From the NCBI RefSeq assembly GCF_001447995.1, contig NZ_LDPE01000001.1:1240001-1304000 (forward strand): a stretch of DNA of 64,000 nucleotides. Reading direction: 5' to 3'. Position numbers and translations under genes: made by a program. Numbering within the stretch: the stretch's first letter is position 1; the number at the start of each line of letters is the position of its first letter. Below, piece after piece: positions 18,127-27,600 of this stretch. The notes under the pieces are model-generated. The model did no database searches and had not been told where the DNA came from. It saw only the letters and a program-made list of their open reading frames with translations. Origin of the DNA: Maribacter dokdonensis DSW-8. Lineage in GTDB: Bacteria > Bacteroidota > Bacteroidia > Flavobacteriales > Flavobacteriaceae.

Positions 18127-20306
18127 TATAATACCAAAAGCCCGTGTTCCTGTAATCCCAGTATAGGTTTAGAATACCAGAACAATTCAAAATCCTCAAA
18201 TTGTATTTCAAAATCTTTCTTTAATTGGGCAAAAGTAATTGGTTTATTGGTTGGACTTATTTTCTCTAAATTATCCAAAAGCCACTCACCCTGTTCTTTA
18301 TCGACCGTAATTTCGTATACATCCGTGGTGGAATGGAAATATAACTGTAATTGCTCCCATGACCTACCCTTTTTCTTTTTCACCTGTTCTTGCACTAGTG
18401 GCATTTGTCCAATAAAAACAATCTTAGCGGTAGGTTTTGTTTTTAAGACCACTTCTTGCTGCAGGCAATCATAAATGTAATCGGGTGATATGGTAGACTG
18501 CGGAATATCAAAATCGAACCATTCTTGTAAGCTCATATCAAAACCGATACCGTGCATAAAATTAAAGAGCGATTTCTTTAACCCGAAGCTGAATAAACCG
18601 TGATCTATTCCGGTTTTATCCTTAAAATCTATATCGTTGTTCGCAAAACTGATATCTTTTAATTTTGGCATTACCCCATATTCTTCAGGATCTAAACCAA
18701 CCGGACTGTGCGCCGTTAATGCAAATTGATGCCAAAAGCCAGATTGTATAATTCCCAACTCAAACAACTGCCTTACCATTTCTAAACTATCTACCGTTTC
18801 TTGAACGGTCTGCGTTGGATAGCCGTACATTAAATACGAATGTACCATGATATTCGCTTCCGTGAAATTTCTAGTAACCTGTGCTACTTGCGCTACCGTT
18901 ACGCCTTTATCTATCAGTTTTAAAAGTCGGTCAGATGCAACTTCCAAACCACCAGAGACCGCAATACAACCCGATGCTTTTAATAAATAACATAAATCTT
19001 GGGTAAAATTCTTTTCAAAACGAATATTCGTCCACCAAGTGATAGTCAAATTTCGTTTTAACACCTCTAAGGCAAAAGCCTTCATTAACGAAGGTGGTGC
19101 CGCTTCATCAACAAAGTGAAAACCAGATTCACCAGTTTGGGCAATTAAAGTTTCTACACGATCTACAAGCATACTTGCGGCAACCGGCTCGTAGATTTTT
19201 ATATAATCTAAAGAAATATCGCAAAAGGTACATTTCCCCCAATAACAACCATGAGCCATGGTAAGCTTATTCCATCGTCCATCGCTCCACAGACTATGCA
19301 TTGGGTTGGCAATTTCAATGACCGAAATGTAATTCTCTAATTGCAGATCAGCATAATCTGGAGTACCCACATCTTGTTGCTTATAATCTTGCCTTAAACT
19401 ATCATTCTTATAAACAACTTTACCATCCTCTAAGACAAAAGCACGCTTTAACTCCTCTTCTCCATGAACTATATATTGATGTACCAATTCTAACGGGAGT
19501 TCACCATCATCCAAGGTTATAAAATCAAAGAATTCAAACACCCGAACATCGGTAAGGCTGCGCAATTCTGTATTTGGAAATCCGCCACCCATGGCAATTT
19601 TTAAATCAGGATAATTAGCCTTTATAAATTGGGCACAACGAAAGGCGCTATATAAATTCCCTGGAAAGGGTACCGAAAAACAAACCAATTTGGGTGTGTG
19701 TTCCTCTAATTGCTTTTTTAATATATTGAGGGTTAATTCATCAATAAAGGTTGGCTTTTTATTCAAGTGATCATATAGCTCATCAAAAGAATTGGCGCTG
19801 CGCCCAAGCCTTTCTGCATATCTACTAAAGCCAAAATTGGGATCTATACATTCTACTATAAAATCTGAAAGATCCTCCAGATACAGAGTTGCCAAATGCT
19901 TGGCTTTATCTTGCATACCCATATTCCCAAATGCCCATGCCAAATCATCCAATTGTTGAAATCTAGAGGCTTTTGGCAAAAAACTATCGGTACATAACTG
20001 CCTTGCCAAAGTATCATTTTTACCTTGTAGAAATAGAATAACCGCATCTAAGGTTTTTAAATATTCATGACGAAGAGCATATATTCTTTGGGTATTCTCA
20101 GTTACAATGGCATCTGCCTCATAAGCCATTGCAAACAGCTGCCGAAATGTATTTTTATTGAAGAGTGATAAAATAACCTCAATCCCTAAATCTGACTGGT
20201 AAGAAGAAATATCCTTTGTGTTCAAAAAACCCTTTATGTATGCCGTTGCCGGATACGGAGTATTTAATTGAGTAAAGGGCGGTGTTATTAAAAGAAGGTC
20301 TTTCAC
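18126..20306 (-). CDS. B12-binding-type radical SAM protein
   Basis: 726 residues. An extended N-terminal part (about 1-340) includes a Rossmann-like segment (KLVCFSVPFPGNLYSAFRCA, then KIAMGGGFPNT) similar to cobalamin-binding domains of class B radical SAM proteins. The iron-sulfur motif is in HGCYWGKCTFCD at about 355-366, giving CX4CX2C spacing instead of the usual CX3CX2C. TIM-barrel features follow (GLEVASDRLLKLIDKGVT, MYGYPTQT). The reaction and substrate are unknown. It has its own promoter at 20330 and is monocistronic. The family is seen in Bacteroidota, and the window also encodes cobalamin adenosyltransferase. Confidence 0.85.
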   Translation of the reverse strand: MKDLLLITPPFTQLNTPYPATAYIKGFLNTKDISSYQSDLGIEVILSLFNKNTFRQLFAMAYEADAIVTENTQRIYALRHEYLKTLDAVILFLQGKNDTLARQLCTDSFLPKASRFQQLDDLAWAFGNMGMQDKAKHLATLYLEDLSDFIVECIDPNFGFSRYAERLGRSANSFDELYDHLNKKPTFIDELTLNILKKQLEEHTPKLVCFSVPFPGNLYSAFRCAQFIKANYPDLKIAMGGGFPNTELRSLTDVRVFEFFDFITLDDGELPLELVHQYIVHGEEELKRAFVLEDGKVVYKNDSLRQDYKQQDVGTPDYADLQLENYISVIEIANPMHSLWSDGRWNKLTMAHGCYWGKCTFCDISLDYIKIYEPVAASMLVDRVETLIAQTGESGFHFVDEAAPPSLMKAFALEVLKRNLTITWWTNIRFEKNFTQDLCYLLKASGCIAVSGGLEVASDRLLKLIDKGVTVAQVAQVTRNFTEANIMVHSYLMYGYPTQTVQETVDSLEMVRQLFELGIIQSGFWHQFALTAHSPVGLDPEEYGVMPKLKDISFANNDIDFKDKTGIDHGLFSFGLKKSLFNFMHGIGFDMSLQEWFDFDIPQSTISPDYIYDCLQQEVVLKTKPTAKIVFIGQMPLVQEQVKKKKGRSWEQLQLYFHSTTDVYEITVDKEQGEWLLDNLEKISPTNKPITFAQLKKDFEIQFEDFELFWYSKPILGLQEHGLLVL

Positions 20307-20329
20307 TAGCGATTTTTAGAACAAGGTAG

Positions 20330-20337
20330 CAAAGATA
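20330..20337 (-). promoter_or_regulatory. -7 element of the radical SAM gene
   Basis: Minus strand TATCTTTG, with TTG 21 bases upstream (20359-20361). The upstream TTG falls inside the second copy of the dus 3' end, consistent with that copy being the original neighbour of this promoter. Confidence 0.5.
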
Positions 20338-20346
20338 ATGGTTACG

Positions 20347-20409
20347 CTACTCATTATTCAATATCTCGCGCACCGCTTGTTGGTATGCTCTGGGTTTGCT
20401 GGCTACTTT
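20347..20409 (-). pseudogene. Detached second copy of the dus 3' end
   Basis: In one minus-strand frame these 63 bases encode K-V-A-S-K-P followed by RAYQQAVREILNNE and a stop. The true dus gene ends with K-K-A-N-N-P and the same RAYQQAVREILNNE (20915-20977). Of 20 residues 17 are identical, and seven codons differ only synonymously (for example CCC/CCT, AGA/AGG, GCA/GCT, TAC/TAT, CGC/CGT). A stop codon precedes it in frame, so it is a remnant. It overlaps the last codons of the 173-aa gene in another frame. Confidence 0.85.
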
Positions 20410-20875
20410 TTACAATCCTTTGTATAGTTCGGTAATTATCTGCACGATCAGGCAAAAAGGAAAAAAACTTTTTCTCAATGCTAACTATAATAGCATCTGA
20501 CGTTCTTTGTACCGTTAGAATTGAATCTGAATATCTTCGTTCTATTTGGAACTTCAGCTTAACATTTGTTTTTTCTATAATTTCTGATTCTACTAAAGGA
20601 TTTTCAATTAATTCATTAAGTTGACGCCAGTTTTCTTCGCTATTTTCCAAACATAAACTATGCTTAGATTCAAGAAAATCTTCATATGAAATCTCACTAT
20701 ATTTTTCATAATCAAATAGTTGCCAAAAAGTTATACCAAATGCCCCAACAAACCCTACAATAATTTGAAATTCCCAGTCATTAAAATCAAACTTATCAAA
20801 CCATAGCATTACTCCAAAACAAATTGGAAAAAACATTACTACTTTTAATAAAAACTTGGTGGTTTTATTTTTCAT
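20354..20875 (-). CDS. Two-TM hypothetical protein, probable recent insertion
   Basis: 173 residues with two predicted membrane helices (about 8-26, FLLKVVMFFPICFGVMLWF; and 36-55) and a soluble C-terminal part of about 115 residues with a beta-rich segment (KFQIERRYSDSILTVQRT). I do not recognise it. Its last 17 or so residues (QSIPTSGARDIE at the end) come from an out-of-frame reading of a dus 3'-end remnant, so the natural C-terminus has been altered by the junction. It lies between the two dus 3' ends and looks like cargo acquired in the event that duplicated them. Expression and function are unknown. Confidence 0.65.
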   Translation of the reverse strand: MKNKTTKFLLKVVMFFPICFGVMLWFDKFDFNDWEFQIIVGFVGAFGITFWQLFDYEKYSEISYEDFLESKHSLCLENSEENWRQLNELIENPLVESEIIEKTNVKLKFQIERRYSDSILTVQRTSDAIIVSIEKKFFSFLPDRADNYRTIQRIVKSSQQTQSIPTSGARDIE

Positions 20876-20914
20876 AATAAGTTATTTGCAATATCTTACA
20901 ATATAAGAAAAATC

Positions 20915-21859
20915 TCACTCGTTATTCAATATCTCACGCACCGCTTGTTGATAAGCCCTAGGATTGTTAGCTTTTTTTATTTTTTTAAAAGCTTTATGCG
21001 GATTAGAAGTAGACAGTGCAAAATACTCCCAAAACCCCCTCATTTTCATTTTTATAGGTGTTGGTCCCGATAAAGCTTCATCATATTGCTGATATATTGT
21101 ATCGTGAAATTCCGAAAAAATCTTCCAACGGTCTTTTGGGTATTCGGTGGTATTGTTCTTGATCATACTAGGTAGAAATGGGTCGGCGATCAGCCCTCTG
21201 CCCATCATAAAATGGTCTATGCTAGGAAAGCGCTCTTTCATTTCTTCAAACTTAGCTACAGTGGTAATATCTCCATTATAGTAGAGTTTGTGTTTGGTAC
21301 CGTCTATACATTTCTGAAAAGCATCTAAATCTACACCGCCTTTATACAGCTGCTTTCCTATACGCGCATGAATGGCAATATTTTTTAACGGATACTTATC
21401 TAGAATTGGAAAAACATCTAAAATTTCTTCTGCGTGCTCATAGCCCATTCTCATTTTCATGGAAACCACTACATCTGTTTCTTCATGCGCACGTTTTAAA
21501 ATATGGTCAATTTTCTCAGGATTACAAATGAGTCCGCTTCCCATACCTTGCTTTGTTACCATTGGATAAGGGCAACCTAAGTTCCAGTTGAGTTCCTTGT
21601 AACCTAAACTTTGAATATACTTAATCACAAATAAAAACTCATCGGCATCGCCCGTCATAACCTGCGGTATTACCTCTAGAGTAGTGTTATTATCAGGTTG
21701 TAAATCTTTCTGATACGAATTTTTTATAACCATTTTACCGTTCAGTCTAATGTATGGCGCATAAAAAGTATCTATACCTCCAAAATATTTATGAAACGCA
21801 TTTCGGAATCTAAAATCGGTAAAGCCTTGTAACGGCGAAGATAGTAAGGTGACTGACAT
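20915..21859 (-). CDS. tRNA-dihydrouridine synthase
   Basis: 314 residues. The FMN-dependent Dus fold is shown by SPLQGFTDFRFRNAF at the start, the catalytic NWNLGCPYPMVTKQGMGSG with Cys96, MKMRMGYE, IAIHARIGKQLYKG and the phosphate-binding GRGLIADPFL. It reduces specific uridines in the tRNA D-loop, using NADPH. The overall layout is nearest to DusC-type proteins, but the target position is not assignable. It lies 10 bases after the amine oxidase gene in a pssA-dinB-oxidase-dus operon. Its final codons occur a second time at 20347-20409. Confidence 0.92.
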   Translation of the reverse strand: MSVTLLSSPLQGFTDFRFRNAFHKYFGGIDTFYAPYIRLNGKMVIKNSYQKDLQPDNNTTLEVIPQVMTGDADEFLFVIKYIQSLGYKELNWNLGCPYPMVTKQGMGSGLICNPEKIDHILKRAHEETDVVVSMKMRMGYEHAEEILDVFPILDKYPLKNIAIHARIGKQLYKGGVDLDAFQKCIDGTKHKLYYNGDITTVAKFEEMKERFPSIDHFMMGRGLIADPFLPSMIKNNTTEYPKDRWKIFSEFHDTIYQQYDEALSGPTPIKMKMRGFWEYFALSTSNPHKAFKKIKKANNPRAYQQAVREILNNE

Positions 21860-21869
21860 TTATAATTGG

Positions 21870-22931
21870 CTACTTGTTGTGCAGTTTCTTGAGTTTTGCA
21901 ACAACAGATTCAGCTGCAAAAATAGCGCCTTCCATGTAGCCTGAGTGATGTTTTGAAGTTTCTGCACCAGAAATAAACAATTTATTACCATTTAGAGGTT
22001 TAGAAAATACAGCGTGACCTCCATTTTGATGTGGAAACAAATGGTCTGCCTGCATGTCCGATTTTGTAAATTCTTCATTAAACCAAGCCGTTTCATGATA
22101 CGCCTCATAATGTAAAGCATCATCACCAAAAACCATTTTTAATTGCGCTTCAATTTTTTCTATACGTTGTTCTTTAGTAAAACGGGCACAACTACCCGAT
22201 GCAAAACCAACCAGGGCAAATGAATTGTTTTCTACATTAGACTGATCATAAAACTCAGTCAAAGGACCAACATTACTAAATATAGTGCCCGATTTCCCCT
22301 GCGCTCTCCAAAATGGTATTTTATAGGTCAACGCTACTTTAATGGAATCTTGCATCCATGTATGTGTGTGCTCTGCAACGGCTAGCAACTCATTTGGCAA
22401 TGACGGAGAAAAATCAATTTGATCAATTAAAACTGCAGGGGGCAATGTTGAAATAACGACATCGGTAACCAACGTATGAGATTTAGTTACCACTTTGGCT
22501 TTATCTTTCTCAAAAATAACCTTATCTACTTTTTCGTTCAACAAAACCGTTTCTGGCGCAAGTTTAGAGAAAATTGCATTTATTAAATCTACCGTACCAT
22601 TCTTAAAACGATAACTAGGGCTATCACTAGGGACAGCAATTTCTTGAGGTGGCACATTTGAAAATGTTTGAAAATAAGATATACCGGTCATGAATTGTTC
22701 AAAATAGGGAACATTGAACTCTTCTATAACATCCAATAAATGATAATGGCCGTCATTAAACCAAGTGGCACCCATTTCAACTTTGGTTTTATTGGATTCC
22801 ACGGTATGTATTCTTCCTCCAATACGACTTCTAGCTTCTAATACCTTTACATTAAAACCAAGTTCTTGTAGACGGTATGCTGTTAACAAACCAGATAATC
22901 CTGCGCCGATAATTACTATCGTTGTATTCAT
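21870..22931 (-). CDS. Flavin-containing amine oxidase family protein
   Basis: 353 residues. The dinucleotide-binding motif GAGLSG is at 9-14, followed by VLEARSRIGGRIHT (the GGRIHT motif of monoamine oxidases) and EMGATWFNDGHY. A C-terminal FAD-contact stretch reads GNKLFISGAETSKHHSGYMEGAI. Members oxidise amines or act as desaturases and protoporphyrinogen-oxidase-like enzymes. It is shorter than typical 450-residue family members, with a reduced substrate domain. The true substrate is unknown. Placed 26 bases after the dinB-like gene and 10 before dus, so part of the same operon. Confidence 0.88.
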   Translation of the reverse strand: MNTTIVIIGAGLSGLLTAYRLQELGFNVKVLEARSRIGGRIHTVESNKTKVEMGATWFNDGHYHLLDVIEEFNVPYFEQFMTGISYFQTFSNVPPQEIAVPSDSPSYRFKNGTVDLINAIFSKLAPETVLLNEKVDKVIFEKDKAKVVTKSHTLVTDVVISTLPPAVLIDQIDFSPSLPNELLAVAEHTHTWMQDSIKVALTYKIPFWRAQGKSGTIFSNVGPLTEFYDQSNVENNSFALVGFASGSCARFTKEQRIEKIEAQLKMVFGDDALHYEAYHETAWFNEEFTKSDMQADHLFPHQNGGHAVFSKPLNGNKLFISGAETSKHHSGYMEGAIFAAESVVAKLKKLHNK

Positions 22932-22957
22932 GCTAATAAAAAATGGAAATTAAAAGT

Positions 22958-23473
22958 TTATGAAATATCGGCTTGTAATGCACTTACAGTAACCAATAAC
23001 TGACCAATATGTCTTTGGCTATGCTCCGCTGCATGAAACAATAAACCTATAACGGTTGTCGGTAATTTTTTTCTACCAACAGTTCTTTCTTCGGTAAGTG
23101 AATTTTCTGGAACGGTTTTAAAATACCCAATAGCCTCTTCTACTTTAGCAGAAAATTGCTCTTGCAAATAGATTACCTCTGTATTAAGATTAAAAGTCCC
23201 TTCTTGTTTCAAAAAAGTAAATTGTTCATCTGATAACGATTCACCTTTAGCGTAGGTCAACATGCGATCTAATACTCCCGTCACATGGTTCATATGAAAA
23301 CCTACGGAAGCCCTACCTTCCGTTTTAGCCCATAATAATTCTTTAGGGAAATCAGCAGTATACTTTTTTAACTCTCGTTCTGATTGTAAAAGTGCATGTG
23401 CGGCAGGCTGTAACAAATCTGGCACACCTTCAATTGGTCCACTTAACCAAAACTCATATTCTTCATTCTCCAT
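22958..23473 (-). CDS. DinB-family protein
   Basis: 171 residues, a four-helix bundle. The three metal-site histidines typical of DinB_2 are visible: one in VGFHMNHVTGVLDR (about 60-70) and two in LFHAAEHSQRHIGQ (about 145-158). Members bind Ni or Zn, and some are thiol-dependent transferases acting on bacillithiol or mycothiol. It has no signal peptide. The gene follows pssA by 25 bases. Specific reaction unknown. Confidence 0.88.
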   Translation of the reverse strand: MENEEYEFWLSGPIEGVPDLLQPAAHALLQSERELKKYTADFPKELLWAKTEGRASVGFHMNHVTGVLDRMLTYAKGESLSDEQFTFLKQEGTFNLNTEVIYLQEQFSAKVEEAIGYFKTVPENSLTEERTVGRKKLPTTVIGLLFHAAEHSQRHIGQLLVTVSALQADIS

Positions 23474-23498
23474 AGTTATCTTTCCTAAATGTACAGTA

Positions 23499-24236
23499 TT
23501 AAAGTCTCTCTTGTATTACTGAACTTACTACATAGAATATAATAATTAAAGGGATGGCCATAAATTTCATGGTTACAATAAGCACCAGGCTAATAATTAA
23601 AAAGATATAACGCATGGCATTATCCTTAAAACTGGTATTCTTAAATTTTAATGCGAACAAGGGCAAATTGGCATTCAACAAATAGGCGCTTACCAATGTC
23701 AAAATTATTAAGAACCATTGATTGAGAATAATACCGTTTAACAATTCATTGTTTTGATACATTAATATAAGCGGTAACGAAAGAATTAACAAAGCATTGG
23801 CCGGAGTAGGCAAACCAATAAAGGAAGAGGTCTGGTTTTCATCAATATTGAACTTAGCCAATCTATAACCTGAAGCCATTGTAATTACAAATCCGAAAAA
23901 AGGCAATAGATGCTGTAATGTAATGGCACCACTTTCAAGAAAAAAGTGAGAACCATCTCCCCAACCACTTGTCTGCGACATTGCCAACAACTGAAACATT
24001 ACAATACCCGGTACCAAACCACTTGTGATCATATCGGCTAAAGAATCTAACTGAAGGCCTAATTCACTTTTTACATCGAGAACACGTGCTGCCAATCCGT
24101 CAAAAAAATCGAAGAATATACCCAGAGCCACAAAAATTGCGGCAATTTCCAATTTATTCAAAACGGCAAAAACCGATGCCACACAACCGCAGAAAACGTT
24201 TAAAAGAGTAATAAAATTTGGAATATGTCTTTTCAT
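23499..24236 (-). CDS. pssA: CDP-diacylglycerol--serine O-phosphatidyltransferase
   Basis: 245 residues with about seven membrane helices. The CDP-alcohol phosphotransferase signature is complete: D46-G47, A50-R51, G60, D64 and D68 (DG..AR........G...D...D). The N-terminal KRHIPNFITLLNVFCGCVA is the usual PssA start. It makes phosphatidylserine at the inner membrane, the precursor of phosphatidylethanolamine. A strong terminator-like hairpin with a U-run lies 19-48 bases upstream of its ATG. It heads the dinB-oxidase-dus operon. Confidence 0.94.
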   Translation of the reverse strand: MKRHIPNFITLLNVFCGCVASVFAVLNKLEIAAIFVALGIFFDFFDGLAARVLDVKSELGLQLDSLADMITSGLVPGIVMFQLLAMSQTSGWGDGSHFFLESGAITLQHLLPFFGFVITMASGYRLAKFNIDENQTSSFIGLPTPANALLILSLPLILMYQNNELLNGIILNQWFLIILTLVSAYLLNANLPLFALKFKNTSFKDNAMRYIFLIISLVLIVTMKFMAIPLIIIFYVVSSVIQERL

Positions 24237-24632
24237 AATATTTCGCCTAAGGTCAAAAAAGGGGCAAGATAGGTATGCCCCTTTAACAATATTTGCTCTA
24301 AAATAATATAATTAAATGGTGGTAAAGATTTTCAACATAAAAATACTATAGCAACAACAGTATTCTTTGTTTTCACTAAACCTAAAACCAGTTCAAATCA
24401 ACACCTAAATAACTGTTTTACTTTTATTTACACCCACCCCATCAGAATAAAAACTAACTTTCACTATAACATATCACAAAATAATAGGGATATGAAAAAT
24501 ATTATGCACGCATAGTATTGTTTAGTTAAGATATTAAGTTTAAATTATGACCAATGTAACAATAATCAACAAAAAATAGATTTTTATAACAAGAATACAT
24601 CATAACACTAACCATAAAAATATTGTCAAAAA
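24237..24632. other. Divergent pssA/pyc regulatory region
   Basis: 396 bases without a conventional gene. On the minus strand it holds the U-tailed hairpin at 24255-24284 and an 8-codon ORF (24312-24338) upstream of it. The remainder is AT-rich; no exact TAnnTTTG was found for pyc on the plus strand, although TATTGTTTAG-like stretches occur near 24515. Confidence 0.5.
24255..24284 (-). terminator. Terminator-like hairpin in the pssA leader
   Basis: On the minus strand AAAGGGGCA pairs with TGCCCCTTT (9 bp, 9-base loop) and the second arm runs into TTTTTT, the form of an intrinsic terminator. It ends about 18 bases before the pssA ATG, so a transcript from further upstream would have to read through it. 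It could be an attenuator or the end of a small RNA. Confidence 0.6.
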
Positions 24633-27600
24633 ATGAAAATTAAAAAGGTTTTAGTAGCTAACCGAAGTGAGATAGCCATACGTGTATTACGTGCCTGTAC
24701 CGAGCTGAACATTAAAACGGTTGCCATTTACACTTATGAAGACCGCTATTCTCAACACCGCAACAAAGCCGATGAATCTTACCAAATTGGTGAAGATAAT
24801 CAGCCATTAAAACCTTATTTGGACATTCCTCAAATTATAGCATTGGCAAAGGCTAAAAATGTAGATGCCATACACCCAGGCTACGGATTCCTTTCTGAAA
24901 ACTCTGAATTTGCAAGACAATGTGCTGCCAATGACATCATCTTTATAGGTCCTGACCCAAAAGTGATGGATGCCTTGGGCGATAAGATTACTGCCAAGAA
25001 AGTAGCCGTAAAATGTAACGTTCCTATCATTGAAAGCAATAAAGAGAAATTGACTTCTTTAAAAATTGCCTTGTCAGAAGCCGCTACTATTGGCTACCCT
25101 GTTATGCTTAAGGCTGCATCTGGTGGTGGCGGTCGTGGTATGCGCATTATTAGAAAAGATGAAGATCTAGAAATGAATTTTGATTCTGCCAGAAATGAAG
25201 CTCTCAATGCATTTGGAGACGACACCATGTTTCTTGAGAAATATGTGGAAGACCCTAAACATATAGAGGTACAGATCGTAGCAGATAACCATGGAAATAT
25301 TCGCCACTTACATGAACGCGATTGTTCCGTTCAACGCCGTCACCAAAAAGTGGTAGAGATCGCACCTTCCCATAACGTTAGCGAAGAAGTAAAACAAAAC
25401 CTTTATAAATATGCCGTTGACATTGCCAAAGAAGTTAACTATAACAATATTGGAACCGTAGAGTTTTTGGTAGATCCCAATGACAATATCTATTTTATTG
25501 AGGTAAACCCTAGAATTCAGGTAGAACATACGGTTACAGAAATGGTAACCGGTATAGATTTGGTAAAAACACAAATTTTCGTTGCCGGCAATTATAAATT
25601 AGATAGTCAGCAAATCAAAATATACGGTCAAGAAACCATTGCCACTTATGGCTTTGCCTTACAGTGTAGATTGACCACCGAAGATCCGGGCAACAATTTT
25701 ACCCCAGATTATGGTACGGTAACCACGTACCGTAGTGCCTCTGGTATGGGAATTCGTTTAGATGCCGGTAGTATTTATCAAGGATATCAAGTGAGTCCAT
25801 TTTTTGATTCCATGCTGGTGAAAGTTTCCTCGCACGGCAGAACACTTGACGGTGCTACCCGTAAAATGGTTCGTGCGTTAAAAGAATTTAGAATTAGAGG
25901 CGTAGAGACCAACATACATTTCCTTCAGAATGTAATACAGCATCCTACTTTCAAAGAAGGTAAGGTAACCGTTAATTTTATACAGAACACTCCTGCCCTA
26001 TTCGATATTAAACTACCACAGGATAGAACCTCAAAGGTGGTGAACTTTTTGGCGGAAGTTATTGTGAACGGTAATTCTGATGTAAAGTATATAGATGAGA
26101 ACAAGGTCTTTAGAAATGCAAAGGTTCCAAAATTCAATCCGTTAGAAGCGCCTCCAAAGGGAACAAAAGATATGCTGACCGAAATGGGTCCCGAAAAATT
26201 TTGTGCTTGGTTAATGGATGAAAAGAAAATTCATTATACGGATACCACTATGCGCGATGCGCATCAATCACTATTGGCAACTAGAATGCGTACGTATGAC
26301 ATGTTGCGCGTTGCCGAGAGTTATGCAAAGAACCACCCAAACACCTTTAGTATGGAAGTTTGGGGCGGTGCAACTTTTGATGTTAGTATGCGATTTTTAC
26401 ATGAGAGTCCGTGGACACGATTACGAGAGCTACGCAAAGCTGTACCCAATATTTTATTTCAAATGCTTCTTAGAGGATCAAACGGAGTAGGTTATAAAGC
26501 ATACCCAGATAATTTAATAGAAAAATTCGTAGAGAAATCTTGGGAAAACGGAGTTGATATTTTCCGAATATTCGATTCGCTCAATTGGGTAAAGGCCATG
26601 GAGCCAAGTATTAATTATGTTCGTAATAAAACCGGTGGTATTGCCGAGGCCGCATTGAGTTATACGGGTGATATTTTAGATGTCAACGAAACCAAGTACA
26701 ACCTAAAATATTACACACAGCTGGCAAAAGACCTGGAAAATGCCGGTGCGCATATGATCGCCATCAAGGATATGGCGGGTCTTTTAAAACCCTATGCCGC
26801 TACAGAATTGGTAACCGCGTTAAAAGACACTGTAAACGTGCCTATTCATTTACATACCCACGATACTTCTTCATTACAGACAACAACGTACTTAAAAGCG
26901 ATTGAAGCTGGCGTAGATGTGATCGATGTTGCGTTGGGCGGTCTCTCTGGATTAACATCTCAGCCCAACTTTAATTCGGTAGTTGAAATGATGAAAAATC
27001 AGCCAAGGGCTCATGAATTCGATATGCCGAAGCTGAACCAGTTTTCTAATTATTGGGAAGATACAAGAGAATTGTATTACCCGTTTGAATCTGGACTAAA
27101 ATCTGGTACTGCAGAAGTATACGGTCATGAAATTCCAGGTGGTCAATACTCAAACTTACGTCCACAGGCAACAGCATTAGGATTAGGTGACAGATTTGAT
27201 GAAGTAAAGAAAATGTACGCTGATGTCAATAAACTCTTTGGGAACCTAATCAAAGTAACACCTAGCTCAAAAGTTGTGGGCGACATGGCCATTTTTATGG
27301 TAACCAATGAGCTTACTACTGAAGATGTAATGACGCGGGGCGAAGAAATATCTTTCCCAGATTCTGTTATCAGTTTCTTTATGGGAGATCTAGGTCAGCC
27401 CGTTGGCGGATTCCCTAAAAAGCTTCAAAAGATTATTCTGAAAAACAAAAAGCCATACACGAACAGACCAAATGCCCATTTGGCGCCAACGGATTTTGAT
27501 AAAGAATTCAAAGCCTTTAAGAAGAAGTTTCAAAAAGGTTTTACAAGAGCCATAGAAATGGAGGATTTTCTATCGTACACCCTATATCCAAAAGTGTTTG

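Noticed and set aside
18088..18474. A 128-codon plus-strand frame downstream of the PhoD-type gene
   Set aside because: It runs through the terminator stem and antisense to the radical SAM C-terminus; no recognisable protein.
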